The notes beneath the pieces were generated by a model that did no database searches, was not told the DNA's origin, and saw nothing but the letters and a program-made list of their open reading frames with translations. This document shows positions 23,933 through 35,146 of a stretch of DNA of 64,000 nt, piece after piece. The position numbers and the translations under genes were made by a program. The DNA lies in NCBI GenBank assembly GCA_003415625.1, contig PYIU01000002.1:5766001-5830000 (forward strand). Reading direction: 5' to 3'. The DNA is from Aquanectria penicillioides (Eukaryota; Ascomycota; Sordariomycetes; Hypocreales; Nectriaceae). Each line of letters begins with the position of its first letter. Position 1 is the stretch's first letter.

Positions 23933-24478
23933 TTGGGTGGTAGGAAGCAGGGCTGCGATGGTGTTGGCGATGGTGATGCGACGAGACAGGTGGAAACAGA
24001 ACACTTTCGTCGCAATTAGGTGTTCTACGCGTCAGCTAGGTAGGTTGCTCTCGAGTTGGTGCGATGACGAGGGCGACGAGGGGAGTGAGTGTGGGGACAA
24101 GGTTGTACATGTTTTGTCTGGGCCTTTGCCTCTAGTTTCAATGTAAACAAAAGCTGGGTTCCGTCGTCAGTCCTCTGCGTGGCCGGTTAGATCCATATGG
24201 TCCGTGCACAGACTTACCAAATGGCCCGCCTTGGTAAATTAGGGGCCGAAACGCATAAGGCGAAGAGCCCAGATGAGATGAACCAAACTTACATGTGCCA
24301 ATCAATTGTTGCCGCAACGCGATCACGGTCCATCGGCTGAGCCCAGTCTTGAGCGCAGGTGTTGGCAACTTGCATCCTTTACTACCCTTGGCGAACACAA
24401 CATCATTATTGCTCTGTCATCTCGCACATACAAGTCCTTCTTCGATACCCTTTCCTCCCCTCGGCAAGGCGCCAACTC
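23933..24478. promoter_or_regulatory. Bidirectional promoter region, CSM1 / MSP1
   Basis: The 546 bp between two divergent start codons must hold both promoters. I see no specific element that I would name. Confidence 0.5.
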
Positions 24479-25947
24479 ATGAGCGACAAGTCAGCCCCGT
24501 GGCTGCGCTGGATCCTTGGGATGGGGGAGCGACGCAAGCTTGGCGATGTCGCCATGGATCTCTTGCTCTTTGCTGGCATGGTACGCACCTCTTCGCCGTA
24601 ATCCGAGGATGTTTGAATATTTCAATGCTAATGCGAGTTCAACAGATGACTGCAGGGCTGTATGTTGCGAGAACTTTCCTCAACCCAATCCTGAGCAATC
24701 TCGCCGATCCAGACAAAGAGAAACACGAACAAGCCAGACGCCAGGCCAAAGCCCACCTCGAACGCTTAAACCAGCAAAGGCAAGGAGACGAAGAATATGA
24801 CGACGATAGCAATAGCTCAAGAAGAGGCCCTCGGGTAGAGGAGCTCGTGCTGAATGAATACGAAAATTTGGTGGCACTGGAAATGGTTCCGCCTCAGGAT
24901 ATATCCGTTGGTTTCGATGGTGAGCGACGTCCTCGCAACTTCTCAAGGCCAAAAGGCGTCATAGGATTGTTCGATAATTTAACTAATACGGTAATGTGGC
25001 TGTTTAGATATCGGTGGATTGGACACCATCATTGAGGAGCTGAAGGAGTCAGTCATCTACCCTCTGACCATGCCCCATCTCTATTCGCATGCTGCACCCT
25101 TGCTTTCAGCACCTTCTGGAGTGTTGCTATACGGCCCGCCTGGATGTGGTAAGACAATGTTGGCTAAAGCCGTTGCCCATGAAAGTGGGGCGTCGTTTAT
25201 CAACCTGCACATCTCGACATTGACGGAGAAGTGGTATGGCGATTCTAACAAGATAGTCCGGGCTGTCTTCTCCCTGGCTCGCAAGATGCAACCGGCAATC
25301 ATCTTCATTGATGAAATCGACGCCGTTCTCGGGACTCGGAGGAGCGGTGAACACGAGGCCAGCGGCATGGTCAAGGCTGAGTACGGCTTGATGGGCAATA
25401 TAATTCAAGACGAACACGTGAGCTGACAATTGGCAGATTTATGACTTTGTGGGACGGCCTCACGTCATCTAGTTCATCGGGCATGCCCGCTAGAATCATG
25501 GTTCTTGGTGCTACGAACCGCATTCACGACATCGACGAAGCGATCCTACGCCGGATGCCGAAGAAGTTCCCTGTGCCACTCCCTGGCAAGGAACAACGCC
25601 GTCGAATACTGCAACTTATCTTGCAAGACACCAAAACAGATTCCAAGCACTTTGATCTGGACTTCATCGCCAAAATCACGGCCGGACTATCCGGTAGTGA
25701 CATTAAGGAGGCATGCCGAGACGCAGCCATGGTCCCAGTCAGGGAGTACATGCGACAGCACCGACAAAGCGGACAGTCTATGAAGGCGGTGGATCCGACT
25801 CAGTTCCGTGGCATCAAGACGGATGACTTCCTAGGTCGAGAGGGAGGACAAATTAAAGTGAACGCCGAAGCTTCATCCCGTCGGTCAGGAGGTGAGACAA
25901 CGGAATATGAGGACGTGAACGAGCTGGTGGCGGAGGAACAGGATTAG
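24479..25947 (+). CDS. MSP1: Msp1/ATAD1 mitochondrial AAA-ATPase extractase
   Basis: Outer-mitochondrial-membrane (and peroxisomal) AAA protein that pulls mislocalised tail-anchored proteins out of the membrane. Four exons: 24479-24580, 24646-24919, 25008-25380 and 25437-25947, totalling 1260 nt and 419 residues with consistent phases. The N-terminal hydrophobic segment (about 24-50) is the membrane anchor, followed by a charged linker. The AAA core starts at [14 protein letters not shown]. Walker A is GPPGCGKT (168-175) and Walker B is IIFIDEID (223-230). Pore loop LTEKWYGDS and sensor [19 protein letters not shown] are intact. Intron 3 interrupts the core at [17 protein letters not shown], and splicing restores it exactly. 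Confidence 0.94.
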
Positions 25948-26849
25948 TCCCTAGCAGTACGATTAAGATGAATAGAATCCAATCCCGGGCATGGCATCGC
26001 CGCTCCCATATCCAATCAACGCACCTGCAATTGCGGCCTTGAGGGGCTGTCTGAATATTCCCTGACGCACATTGGGTTCCACTGTATGCGCAGCATTGTC
26101 TGGCCTATCTCTGTCTGAATGGGAATGGGGGCTTTGTGCCAAACTTTGGGTAGGGCTTGTGCCACTGGGTCCAATTTGAGCTGTTGCCCAGCACAGAGCA
26201 ATCAAAATTCTCGCTGAGACCTGAGGAAAATTGTCATGGATGGCGTTTGATCACGTCATTTGATACCCCACCGAGTTTTCTGGGGTGCTGTTAGGGGTTT
26301 ACTTGCAAACACCTGGCTCAGAACGAGTTTGCTGGGGGTACTCTGGTATTGTACCCTTGCCTCCGCACATCGGGCGGCTGACCACCTGAATGGCGGTGGG
26401 CGGTGGGCGGCTGGCGGCTGAACTTGGCCGGTAAGGTGCAGAGGGGCGGCGACAGTGCAGAAGTTCTGCGCACAGGTGCTGCAACCCGCTGCAAGGTCCA
26501 CGTCCGAAGCCACTGAGCCAGCCCTAGACCGCCGATGAGTGCCCGACTCCCGAAGCCCGTCCCTCCCCAGACTCTGACTCGCCGTTCCTTCCTCAGCCCC
26601 CAGACATTTCTTCCTCTTTACATCCTTAACCTCATTGTTATACAATTACCAACTCATTTGGAAAGGAGTACCGTAGCCTCACGGTCCCTTTAACATATCC
26701 TTGATTACCGAATTACCATTCAAATACGCCCTCCCTCCTCGATAGCCCCCGAACGCCGCGGGGCTCCTCGAGTGTTGACTCCACCAGCGAACCCTCGATT
26801 TTCAACATCTTCTCCCTCTCCGCCTCATCAACCAGATATTCATCTCAAT
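25948..26849. promoter_or_regulatory. Upstream region of the cystathionine beta-lyase gene
   Basis: Contains GGCGG-rich tandem units at 26391-26420 and a TCACGTCA bZIP-like site at 26251-26258. Sulfur-gene promoters in ascomycetes often carry bZIP sites, but no full Cys3-type palindrome is seen. A CT-rich stretch lies just before the ATG. Confidence 0.4.
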
Positions 26850-28240
26850 ATGTCGACCCCGAACCCTACTGACCAGGCTCCCAAGTCCAACAACCCTCTG
26901 AAGCGAGTCGATCTTGACGGACACGATCTTCCTCCTTCCCCTGCCCCCTCTTCCCCTCGGAATGGCCGCCGGAGATATGCTCTAGCCACCGAACTAGTGT
27001 ACACTGAGAGCAAGGACCAGTATGGAGCTTCCAGTATCCCGATCTACCAATCTGCTACATTTAAGCAGTCTTCAGCCAACGGTGGCCAGCAGGAGTACGA
27101 TTATACTCGGTCCGGTAACCCCACCCGCACTCATCTTGAGCGCCATGTCGCCAAGATTATGAATGCTTCGCGTGCCCTGGCCGTGAGCTCTGGTATGGGC
27201 GCTCTCGATGTTATAACTCGACTCCTCCGTCCCGGTGACGAGGTTATCACCGGCGACGACCTCTACGGAGGCAGCCACCGTCTGCTCACCTACCTAGCCG
27301 CTAACCAAGGCATTATCGTCCATCATGTTGACACCACCACGGTTGAAAGCGTGCAGGCGCGCATCTCGGATAAGACTGCCATGGTGTTGCTTGAGACTCC
27401 AACCAATCCTTTGATCAAGATTGTCGACATCCCCTCTATTGCACGTCTCACTCACGAAGCCAACACCAAGGCCCTCATTGTGGTCGACAACACCATGCTC
27501 TCTCCTATGCTTGCAAACCCTCTTGACATGGGTGCTGATATTGTTTACGAGTCCGGAACCAAGTATCTTTCTGGACATCACGATATCATGGCTGGTGTCA
27601 TGGCTTGCAACGATACTGAGCTTGCAGATAGGTTGTTTTTCGTCATAAACTCAACCGGATGTGGCCTATCCCCTAACGATTCATTCCTCTTGATGAGAGG
27701 TATCAAGACGCTTGCCATTCGCATGGAAAAGCAGCAGGCCAGTGCACAGGCTATTGCTGAGTTCCTCGAGTCCAAGGGTTTCCGTGTTCGATACCCTGGC
27801 CTCAAATCCCATCCTCAATATGATCTCCACTGGTCCATGGCTCGAGGTGCTGGTGCGGTCTTGTCCTTTGAGACTGGCGATACTACTGTTTCTGAACGCA
27901 TTGTGGAAGCTGCTCGGCTCTGGGGGATCAGCGTTAGTTTTGGCTGCGTGAACAGTTTAATCAGTATGCCTTGTCAGATGAGCCATGCCAGCATTGATGC
28001 AAAGACTAGGAGGGAGCGCCAGATGCCCGAAGATATCATACGCTTGTGTGTCGGAATTGAAGATGTTAATGATCTTATCGAAGATCTCTCTCGAGCTGTG
28101 AGTTTGTAACAACCAAACCGTATAGCCTACTATTAACATGATTATAGCTTGTCCAAGCTGGTGCCGTAACTGTCACACCAGATAACTTCCACGCCACAGG
28201 AGTGGCCAAAGAGCTGGGCCAGACGCCCCTGACCAGCTAA
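26850..28240 (+). CDS. STR3: Cystathionine beta-lyase (methionine biosynthesis)
   Basis: PLP enzyme of the Cys/Met-metabolism family converting cystathionine to homocysteine, ammonia and pyruvate; equivalent to Neurospora met-2 and Aspergillus metG. Exon 1 is 26850-28097, the intron is 28098-28147 (GTGAGT donor, TATAG acceptor), and exon 2 is 28148-28240; 446 residues. If the intron is ignored, translation stops four codons into it and loses the C-terminus TVTPDNFHATGVAKELGQ. Visible are IPIYQSATFKQ, DYTRSGNPTR, the PLP-phosphate loop SSGMGALD, and the Schiff-base lysine in SGTKYLSGHHD (about K238). The start is MSTPNPTD; the frame is open upstream but only from a GTG. No targeting signal is obvious. 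Confidence 0.93.
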
Positions 28241-29443
28241 GCAGCGGATGAATTGCATGAAATGGGTCGAAACATCTATAATTTGAATGAATGTCTCTAG
28301 TGGCCCAGTTTCGTCGTCCATAATGCGATTTCCCGCAATTGCGCAAAGACATCGGATGCCATGCCCGGTGCACAAACCCTGTCTGATCCTATCAGGGAGG
28401 AAGCATGACTTCAGGAAAAGAAACCTAGCTCACCATGCAAATGAGATTTCCAATCCCTGTAATATCGTTTGAATTTGGCGTTGGCACAAAATAAAAATAC
28501 GGAGTTTGGACATTGGGGGCCATCCGCAAGTCGTTAGGCGCATGCTTGAATTCGCACTCAACACGTACAGGCTCGCAACACGACGGTCGTTATACTTATG
28601 CAAAATATTTATCGAAGGTTGAATGTTCCCGTCTCGTCCTATGAGCCTCGAGCAGTAGTATTGTGTCACTAACACACAGCTTCGTCGCGAGTATGAGCTT
28701 TCCAATATTTTGTGAGTTCCCAGGGTCAAAAGAGACAGATCTGGTCAGAAGTTTGATTGGACTTGGTACTCATGATTCTAATCCCAATTGATCGGTGTCG
28801 TGTTGTTTTCGTATTTCAAGAAATCGGAAGGATGGGTTATAATGAGCGGAATTTGTAGGATGTCAATCGTCCGCATATGGTCTTCATTGTCAGTGACGCT
28901 TGAGAACCGCCACTGATCCTGACAGTAGTTGATGATATCCGCGTGACCATGTCAAATGCTTTCAAAAATACAGCGCCACAAGTCTTGCATGCTCTTGCTC
29001 AAGCCTGATCAGTTCGGTGCAGCAGGCCAAGAGAGGCGTGAATGAGAGTACCGCCGTTGGCTACCTTACCTATCTATGTATACAGGTACCCGACTTCGAC
29101 TATACATACGATGTTGAGTTGGTTTCTATTGAGAAGCAGAAACACATAAGGGCTATTTTCTGTGACAACATGGTTTCTCGGCAAACGGTAGACCCCGGAT
29201 TTGAGAAGCAAGGCACTAGTTATAATTTCGGTTGGCTGGACAAGTTGACGAGCACATAGATAGCTTTGAAGCTGATGCAACACATGATATCACTCCTAGG
29301 TTCTCGTAGAAATAGCAACAAAACCCACTGAATTGGGCAACTGTCGATAGCAGTCTATCCTAAACATGCACGAAAAAAAAAAGTCCCATTATCATAGAAA
29401 CAAATAATAAACTCCAAACTCCCAGCATATGTGGATCAAGCGA
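28241..29443. other. Convergent intergenic region, STR3 / TMS1
   Basis: The two 3' ends face each other over 1.2 kb. No recognisable gene, repeat or RNA. A short A-run sits at 29372-29381. Confidence 0.5.
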
Positions 29444-30998
29444 CTAGGAAAAGTCGAACCGATCAGGAAGAACGACGGGTGCCACTAAAGTCCAGATGTA
29501 CATGCCGTAACATACCCAAGAACTAGCAATTTTGACATAGCTCGCGGCATAAGTGCGACCAACCGGAGCGAAGCTACCATCCTGGTTGGCTTCATCAAAG
29601 TTCATCGTCAGGAGTGTAGCCACCCACGCTGTTGCTAGGAAGAAGATGATATGGAAAACACTATAGCTATACTGCGTCCCGGATCGCTCATCGTCATGAA
29701 CTGGATGATCGCCAGCGTCGCTCTCGTCGTCTGAAAGTAATGCATCGGCGGGGAGACTACCTTCTTCAACAGCCCTGCGAAGAGCCTCGGCGCGCATCTC
29801 ACGGCGAGAGTCGGGTTGCTGGGTAACGAGATTGTGTTCATCTTCCTCGGGCAAGTGGATGCCATTGGAATTACCGAGGCCAAGGCTTTGAGTCGCGGCT
29901 CGGGTTGTGGTGTATGCCACTGTCAACATAGTAACAATCGCGCCGATAACTATGGATGTAGTCCTTGTGCCTTGCGCTCTAATAAGGGGGTTGCATTGGT
30001 TGTCATCGGGCTCCATGGACACGGCAGACATTGTGAGATATGTGCAATAGACCGCAACCATAGCGGCTTGAGCCAGACCAGCCTTGGGTTGTATTCCTGG
30101 ATGGTGGGGTTGACAGAGATTAGAGAGATAATAAGCCAAAGGAGAAGGTTAATGGTGATGGCGGCCTGGTTCATGTGGCAATCACCACGGGCAAAGAATA
30201 TGTACTGGACAACTGTCATAGCGATGGAGCCTAAGTACATGCCCAGAGTAGAGCCGATGAGTACGAATCTCCAAAACCTCGAGTCAGTGTCCTCGATCTG
30301 TGCAAGGCAGTATTCGGCCCAGTTGTGGGCCAAATCAACCAAGAGGATAAGTCCCAACATCAAGAACAGCATAGCGCCGGCAAAGGCGATGTAGTTGCCC
30401 CAGAATACAAAAAACGGGTTGGGGATGAGGAAGGAAATAATGACGAAGGCAAGCCAGGCAATGACCTTGGGGCCCCAATAACCATTCTGGATGGCTGCTC
30501 GGGGGTGTTTGGAGGAGGATACCCCAAAAAGAAGGCCAGCGAGGATGACATGGAATGAGCCAAGAGCAAAATTGATTCGGTGAACAGCAAGCCAGCCGTA
30601 GCAACTCCCATTAGGACAGTTGATCTTGACGTAGTCGAGCATCAAGTGCTGCAGCTTCTCAATAGCCCATGGAGTAAGCATTATCCATGCAAGAATCGAG
30701 TTGACGAGAAGGAGTAACGCATAGCCGATACGGGTCGCGACGCTAGACGAATGAGAGCCTGTCAGTTCGCAAATATGTAGATGGTGAAGTTGAGAAGGTC
30801 GCCGCACCTATTGCCGCACTTGCCGCAAGCACTGCACACCATGGAGCACGTTGCGGCACCACAGCAACTTGCCACAACGGACATGACCTGAAAGAAAAGG
30901 GTTGGCAATTAGAATTTGATGAATGGGACTCGATGGAGGCAGCATACAGTACTCATGCTCGGCACCGCGAGAAGCGGCAAGGACAAGAGCGCACCCAT
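29444..30998 (-). CDS. TMS1: Serine incorporator (SERINC/TMS1) family membrane protein, one 1-nt frameshift in the given sequence
   Basis: Multi-pass membrane protein of the SERINC family. Exons 30998-30948, 30887-30808 and 30742-29444. The N-terminus MGALLSLPLLAVPSMST joins a Cys-rich segment (CCGAATCSMVCSACGKCGN), then VATRIGYALLLLVNSILAW; about ten hydrophobic helices follow, with the family blocks CYGWLAVHRINFALG and YCTYLTMSAVSMEPDD. The exons sum to 1430 nt, one short of a whole number of codons. The conserved frame is lost at the G-run 30086-30088 (coding strand AACCCAAGG), between IQEYNP and AGLAQAAMVAVYC; one added base restores 476 residues. No GT-AG intron can explain it. It is divergent from the MFS carrier. 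Confidence 0.92.
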
Positions 30999-32250
30999 GA
31001 CGCTTGCAGTGTCGCAATTCCTTGTACAGCGACGGAGGAACGGATTGGTCAAGCTGATTCGGAAAATGCGTAGGATATAGAGGTATGGCGGGACAACAGA
31101 GGAAGAGGGCGCAAAGATGGTGATAGTTGGACCGGATGTCACAGTTGAGCGCGGTGATGTTCGGCTGAGGTGGCGGGTCGTGGTGAATGGGATGATGAGG
31201 CTCTAGGTGGCTGCGTACTGGACCTACTGAGATTGGATAAGGCTGGGACTCCTGCCTCGGAGGGTTCACGTGAGATTACGTCGTCTGGAAGAGCATCCAC
31301 GAAGTATGTTACGTAATAAGTATGTGGCTTAAGTCACTAGTGGGGCTGTGGCTGTTCGCCGATTACCACTGAAACTCGTTTCCTTGTTCTGCGAAAGGAG
31401 ACGGAAGGCACCTACATGTCTGGGTCACAGAAGTACTAAGGTACCTAGGCAGAGGCAGATACGGTCCGCTACGATGCCGGGACTTGCGCCTATAAGGGGA
31501 CAACCTATCCCTTTGAGCCTCCAAGGGCCTGTGGGGTGCGACGATTTCCCAAAAGCCAAAGTATACTTCATCATCCAGCAAGTCTAGGTAGGTAGGTAGT
31601 CTAGTGCCTCTGATGGGTCACGTGCATGCGGAACATCCTATTGGTTTATTCGTGCCCCATAAGCCTCCGAACACTCAAAGGGATAACTACCTTCACAGTC
31701 ACAAGGCCGGCCCATTCACCCAACCCCTAACCCGAACTGTCAAGGGGTCAGCCAGGTCACCCGTCTCACCCAGGAGGGCCAGGAGGGCCAGGGCTGTTTC
31801 CCCTCCCCTGGTGGGCCCCCTGGAGTCTGGGCCGAGTTACAGGATTGAGTTTCCCTATGGTCCACAGGTCCAGCGGGGGGGGCACGCGTGTGCATACACG
31901 TATTCTGCCAGATCGTCCTCAATTATCAGCAGGGCTGATAACGAAATACATACTTTAGCATTGCTTTTCTTACTCCATCTTCCGGCCAGTCTCCCAGGCC
32001 CTAATTTCTAACTCCCGTTCTTCAACATCTCCCAGTGTTTCTGTGTCTCCATATTTTGCTACCCTGTGTCCTCATCACCGTCTGCCGTACCTCAACAGCA
32101 AGCCCCCCTTCCCTTTCCTTGATCCTAATTCCGCTTCGCCTCTCTGGCGCTCGCTCACTCGCCCCAGTTTGCCCTCGCCTCAATATTCATTCATTTCTCA
32201 CTCGTCCAGATGATATACAGCAGCACTGTCATCCTCATACCGACCGCATA
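30999..32250. promoter_or_regulatory. Bidirectional promoter region, TMS1 / MFS carrier
   Basis: Holds TACCTAGG at 31440-31447, a TAGGTAGGTAGG tract at 31587-31600 and CT-rich leader sequence before 32251. No coding content recognised. Confidence 0.5.
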
Positions 32251-34162
32251 ATGCATCAGCAAAACCTACAGCAACCGCATCACGCGCGCATCGTCGCCAG
32301 TGTAGCCGCGACTCTTATTGCCCTAGCCTGTGGTACCAATGTAGGCTCTGTTTCCCTTTCTCAAAACCAGCCAAGGCCATCACCATCATGTCTCTCAATC
32401 ACCACAATGCTGACGCTCGCTCTCACTCGATAGTATGTTTATTCAGCATGGGCCCCGCAATTCGCTGAGCGGCTTCGCCTCTCATCAACTGAGAGCAACC
32501 TCATCGGCCTAGCCGGCAACCTTGGCCAATACACCATGGGTGTCCCCATCGGCATCTTTGTCGATCATCGTGGCCCTAGGCCTGCCGTTCTCGGCGGCTC
32601 TGTCCTACTGGCAATCGGTTACTTCCCTCTCCACCAGGCTTACGATCGTGCGTCCGGTTCTGTACCTTTGCTGTGCCTCTTCTCCTATCTATCTGGTCTA
32701 GGTGGCTGTATGGCTTTCGCGGCGGCTGTCAAGACATCGGCCCTAAACTGGCCTCATCGCCGCGGTACGGCTACGGCGTTTCCTCTCGCCGCCTTCGGGC
32801 TCAGTGCCTTCTTCTTCTCTACCCTTGGCTCGCTGCTATTTCCTGGCGACCCGAGTGCATTTCTCATGCTGTTGGCATGGGGTACCTGTGGCCTAACATT
32901 TGGTGGTTTCTTCTTCCTTAAAGTCCATCATCAATCGAGCTACCACGCCGTCCCAGCCACAGACCATCAAACTCATCATTCTCGCGCCTCTTCACAACAC
33001 GCTCGCAACAATTCATCAGATGAGCCTAAGCCCTATCGCTCTGCCAACGCGATCATTGAACCCGGTATGTCGTCTACTTCCAATAGAAACAGTATCACCA
33101 GCTTCACCTATCCATCCTCGCCCGATTCTTCACACACCTCCGACTCCACCTCCGACAACTCTCTGGATCCAACGGCCGTTCCTGGAATCCCATCCGAGCC
33201 TGTTAGTGGCCGTGTGGTCACCACTGAGAACCCCGAGGACCCCGAGGCGGGCGAGACATCGTCATTGATGTCCCACCCAACGTCGCTGGTCGGCGATGCT
33301 TCATTTGTAGGAAATCATATTGACCTTGATCGATCTCACCGTACAGACATTCGTGGGTTCAAGCTACTTTGCACTATGGAATTCTGGCAGTTATTTGCTA
33401 TCATGGGAATCTTGGCTGGTGTTGGCATCATGACAATCAAGTATGTTGGACGAGTTGACTCTAGACTATTGCTTTGTTCCGCTAACCCTATTCAGCAACA
33501 TTGGCAATGACGCCAAAGCTCTGTGGATGCACTATGATAAATCTATTACCAATGAGTTCTTGATTCAGCGACAGCAGATGCATGTCTCAACCTTGTCCAT
33601 CTGCAGTTTTCTTGGGAGATTGTCCAGCGGTACGCTAATTCCTAATCTACTCTCTGGCCTGGTCTCACGTTCATCATTAGGCATGGGTTCTGACTTCCTA
33701 GTCAAACGACTCCACGCCAGTCGCGTCTGGTGTTTGGTGGTCGCTTGTGTTGTCTTTTTTATCGCCCAATTATCCGCACTCAATATCACTAGCCCACACT
33801 TCTTGGGTATTCTCTCCAGCCTTTCCGGACTAGCTTACGGCTTCTTGTTTGGTGTGTACCCATCAATCGTCGCCGAGAGTTTTGGAATCAACGGATTGAG
33901 TCAGAATTGGGGGTTTATGACAATGTCGCCTATCGTCTCATCGAATATATTCAATATCTTGTACGGTAAGGTCTACGATAACCACAGCGTCGTTCAAGAA
34001 AATGGGGATCGGTCCTGTCTTGATGGCCTTGAGTGCTATCGTGCAGCATACAGCGTCACGCTTGTTGCATGTGCTGCTGGCTTGGCCGTCACTCTCTGGG
34101 TCATTCGTCGTCAACATGACCAGTATCTACGAGAGATTCACAAGGGGGACGAAGAGGATTAA
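32251..34162 (+). CDS. MCH1: MCH1-like major facilitator transporter
   Basis: Major-facilitator membrane protein of the Mch1/Nodulin-like (monocarboxylate-porter-related) group; the yeast relative is vacuolar and its substrate is unclear. Four exons: 32251-32340, 32434-33440, 33496-33629 and 33681-34162, giving 1713 nt and 570 residues with agreeing phases. The first helices include VASVAATLIALACGTNYVYS; six helices precede a long hydrophilic loop rich in Ser, Thr, Pro and acidic residues (about 215-330), and six follow. Family blocks are NLIGLAGNLGQYTMGVPIG, HRRGTATAFPLAAFGLSAF and FGINGLSQNWGFMTMSP. The tail ends in acidic GDEED. No frameshift. Confidence 0.87.
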
Positions 34163-35146
34163 TCTTACTACGAATAGACAAGGATACTAAAGGAGGCATC
34201 CATGGGCGATTGTGGATATTTCGGGTCAATTTACAGAATAGCAGGCGTCTGGGGTCAAGGTCACGGCTCACCAACATAGGGCCACTTCGGGGTCACATGC
34301 AATAGTTGCAAGAACAGCGCGGATATGGGTCGAGAAGATAGAGACAGGTGCACAATGGCATCATATCGAACAAATTCTTTGAAATCGCGGGCTTGTCTGG
34401 TCTGCTGACACAATGGTTAGGTTTGGGACTGAACATGAAAGACAGGACAGTTGGTGTGAAATTTGGCCCCTGGAGATCAGGGTGTCAATGCTAGTGACAG
34501 TGGAATCATAAGCTTGGTTGCAGCTCGTACTAAAATTTCGTACATCGTCGTACATCAATACAGACACGAGTCGGAATGCTTTGGTTTATTATGATTCGAG
34601 ATTATTTCCCTCGACTACTGAGCAGTCTGTCATCTTTCTTATGCTTACGGTATCTAGGTGTATGCCATCTTTCAACTGACACCCACCCCTCGAGGGTTAT
34701 GACGATGCCGAGAGATTTTATGATGGTACAGCCTTCCGTCACCCGGCTTGACATGAAGATCATTCATGATGCGACGGCCAAAACACCGCCCCCTGTTCAA
34801 GACTAATTAAAATGAAGAAAATCCCTGTATCTGGAAGAGTTGTCAAGACAGCCCAAGTCGCTTTCTTCCTCTTCCCCGTCTACCAGTAAAACGCCGAAAT
34901 GATGCTGTGGTGCCAAAAAGCGCACGAACAGAAGTAGACCACCCAACTTCGCCCCTTTTGAGGCCGTAACACGCTGACTCCCCGGCAATGCAAGAACGTG
35001 AAAAGGAGTATTAACGGAAAGAATCCAGACTGAACAATGGGCAAGCAGCTCTTAAATGACTGCAGCACATAGTACCCTGTTGCTTGGGACGGTATGAATG
35101 GAATAGAGAAAGTATATGTGAGAAAATGAATAGTGGTAGGATTGCA
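34163..35146. other. Convergent intergenic region, MCH1-like / BST1
   Basis: 3' ends of both neighbours. Nothing else is recognisable. Confidence 0.5.

Noticed and set aside
25963..26205. Small Gly-rich minus-strand frame ending GSGDAMPGIGFYSS
   Set aside because: No ATG in frame (starts at TTG) and I recognise no family; likely the 3' region of MSP1.
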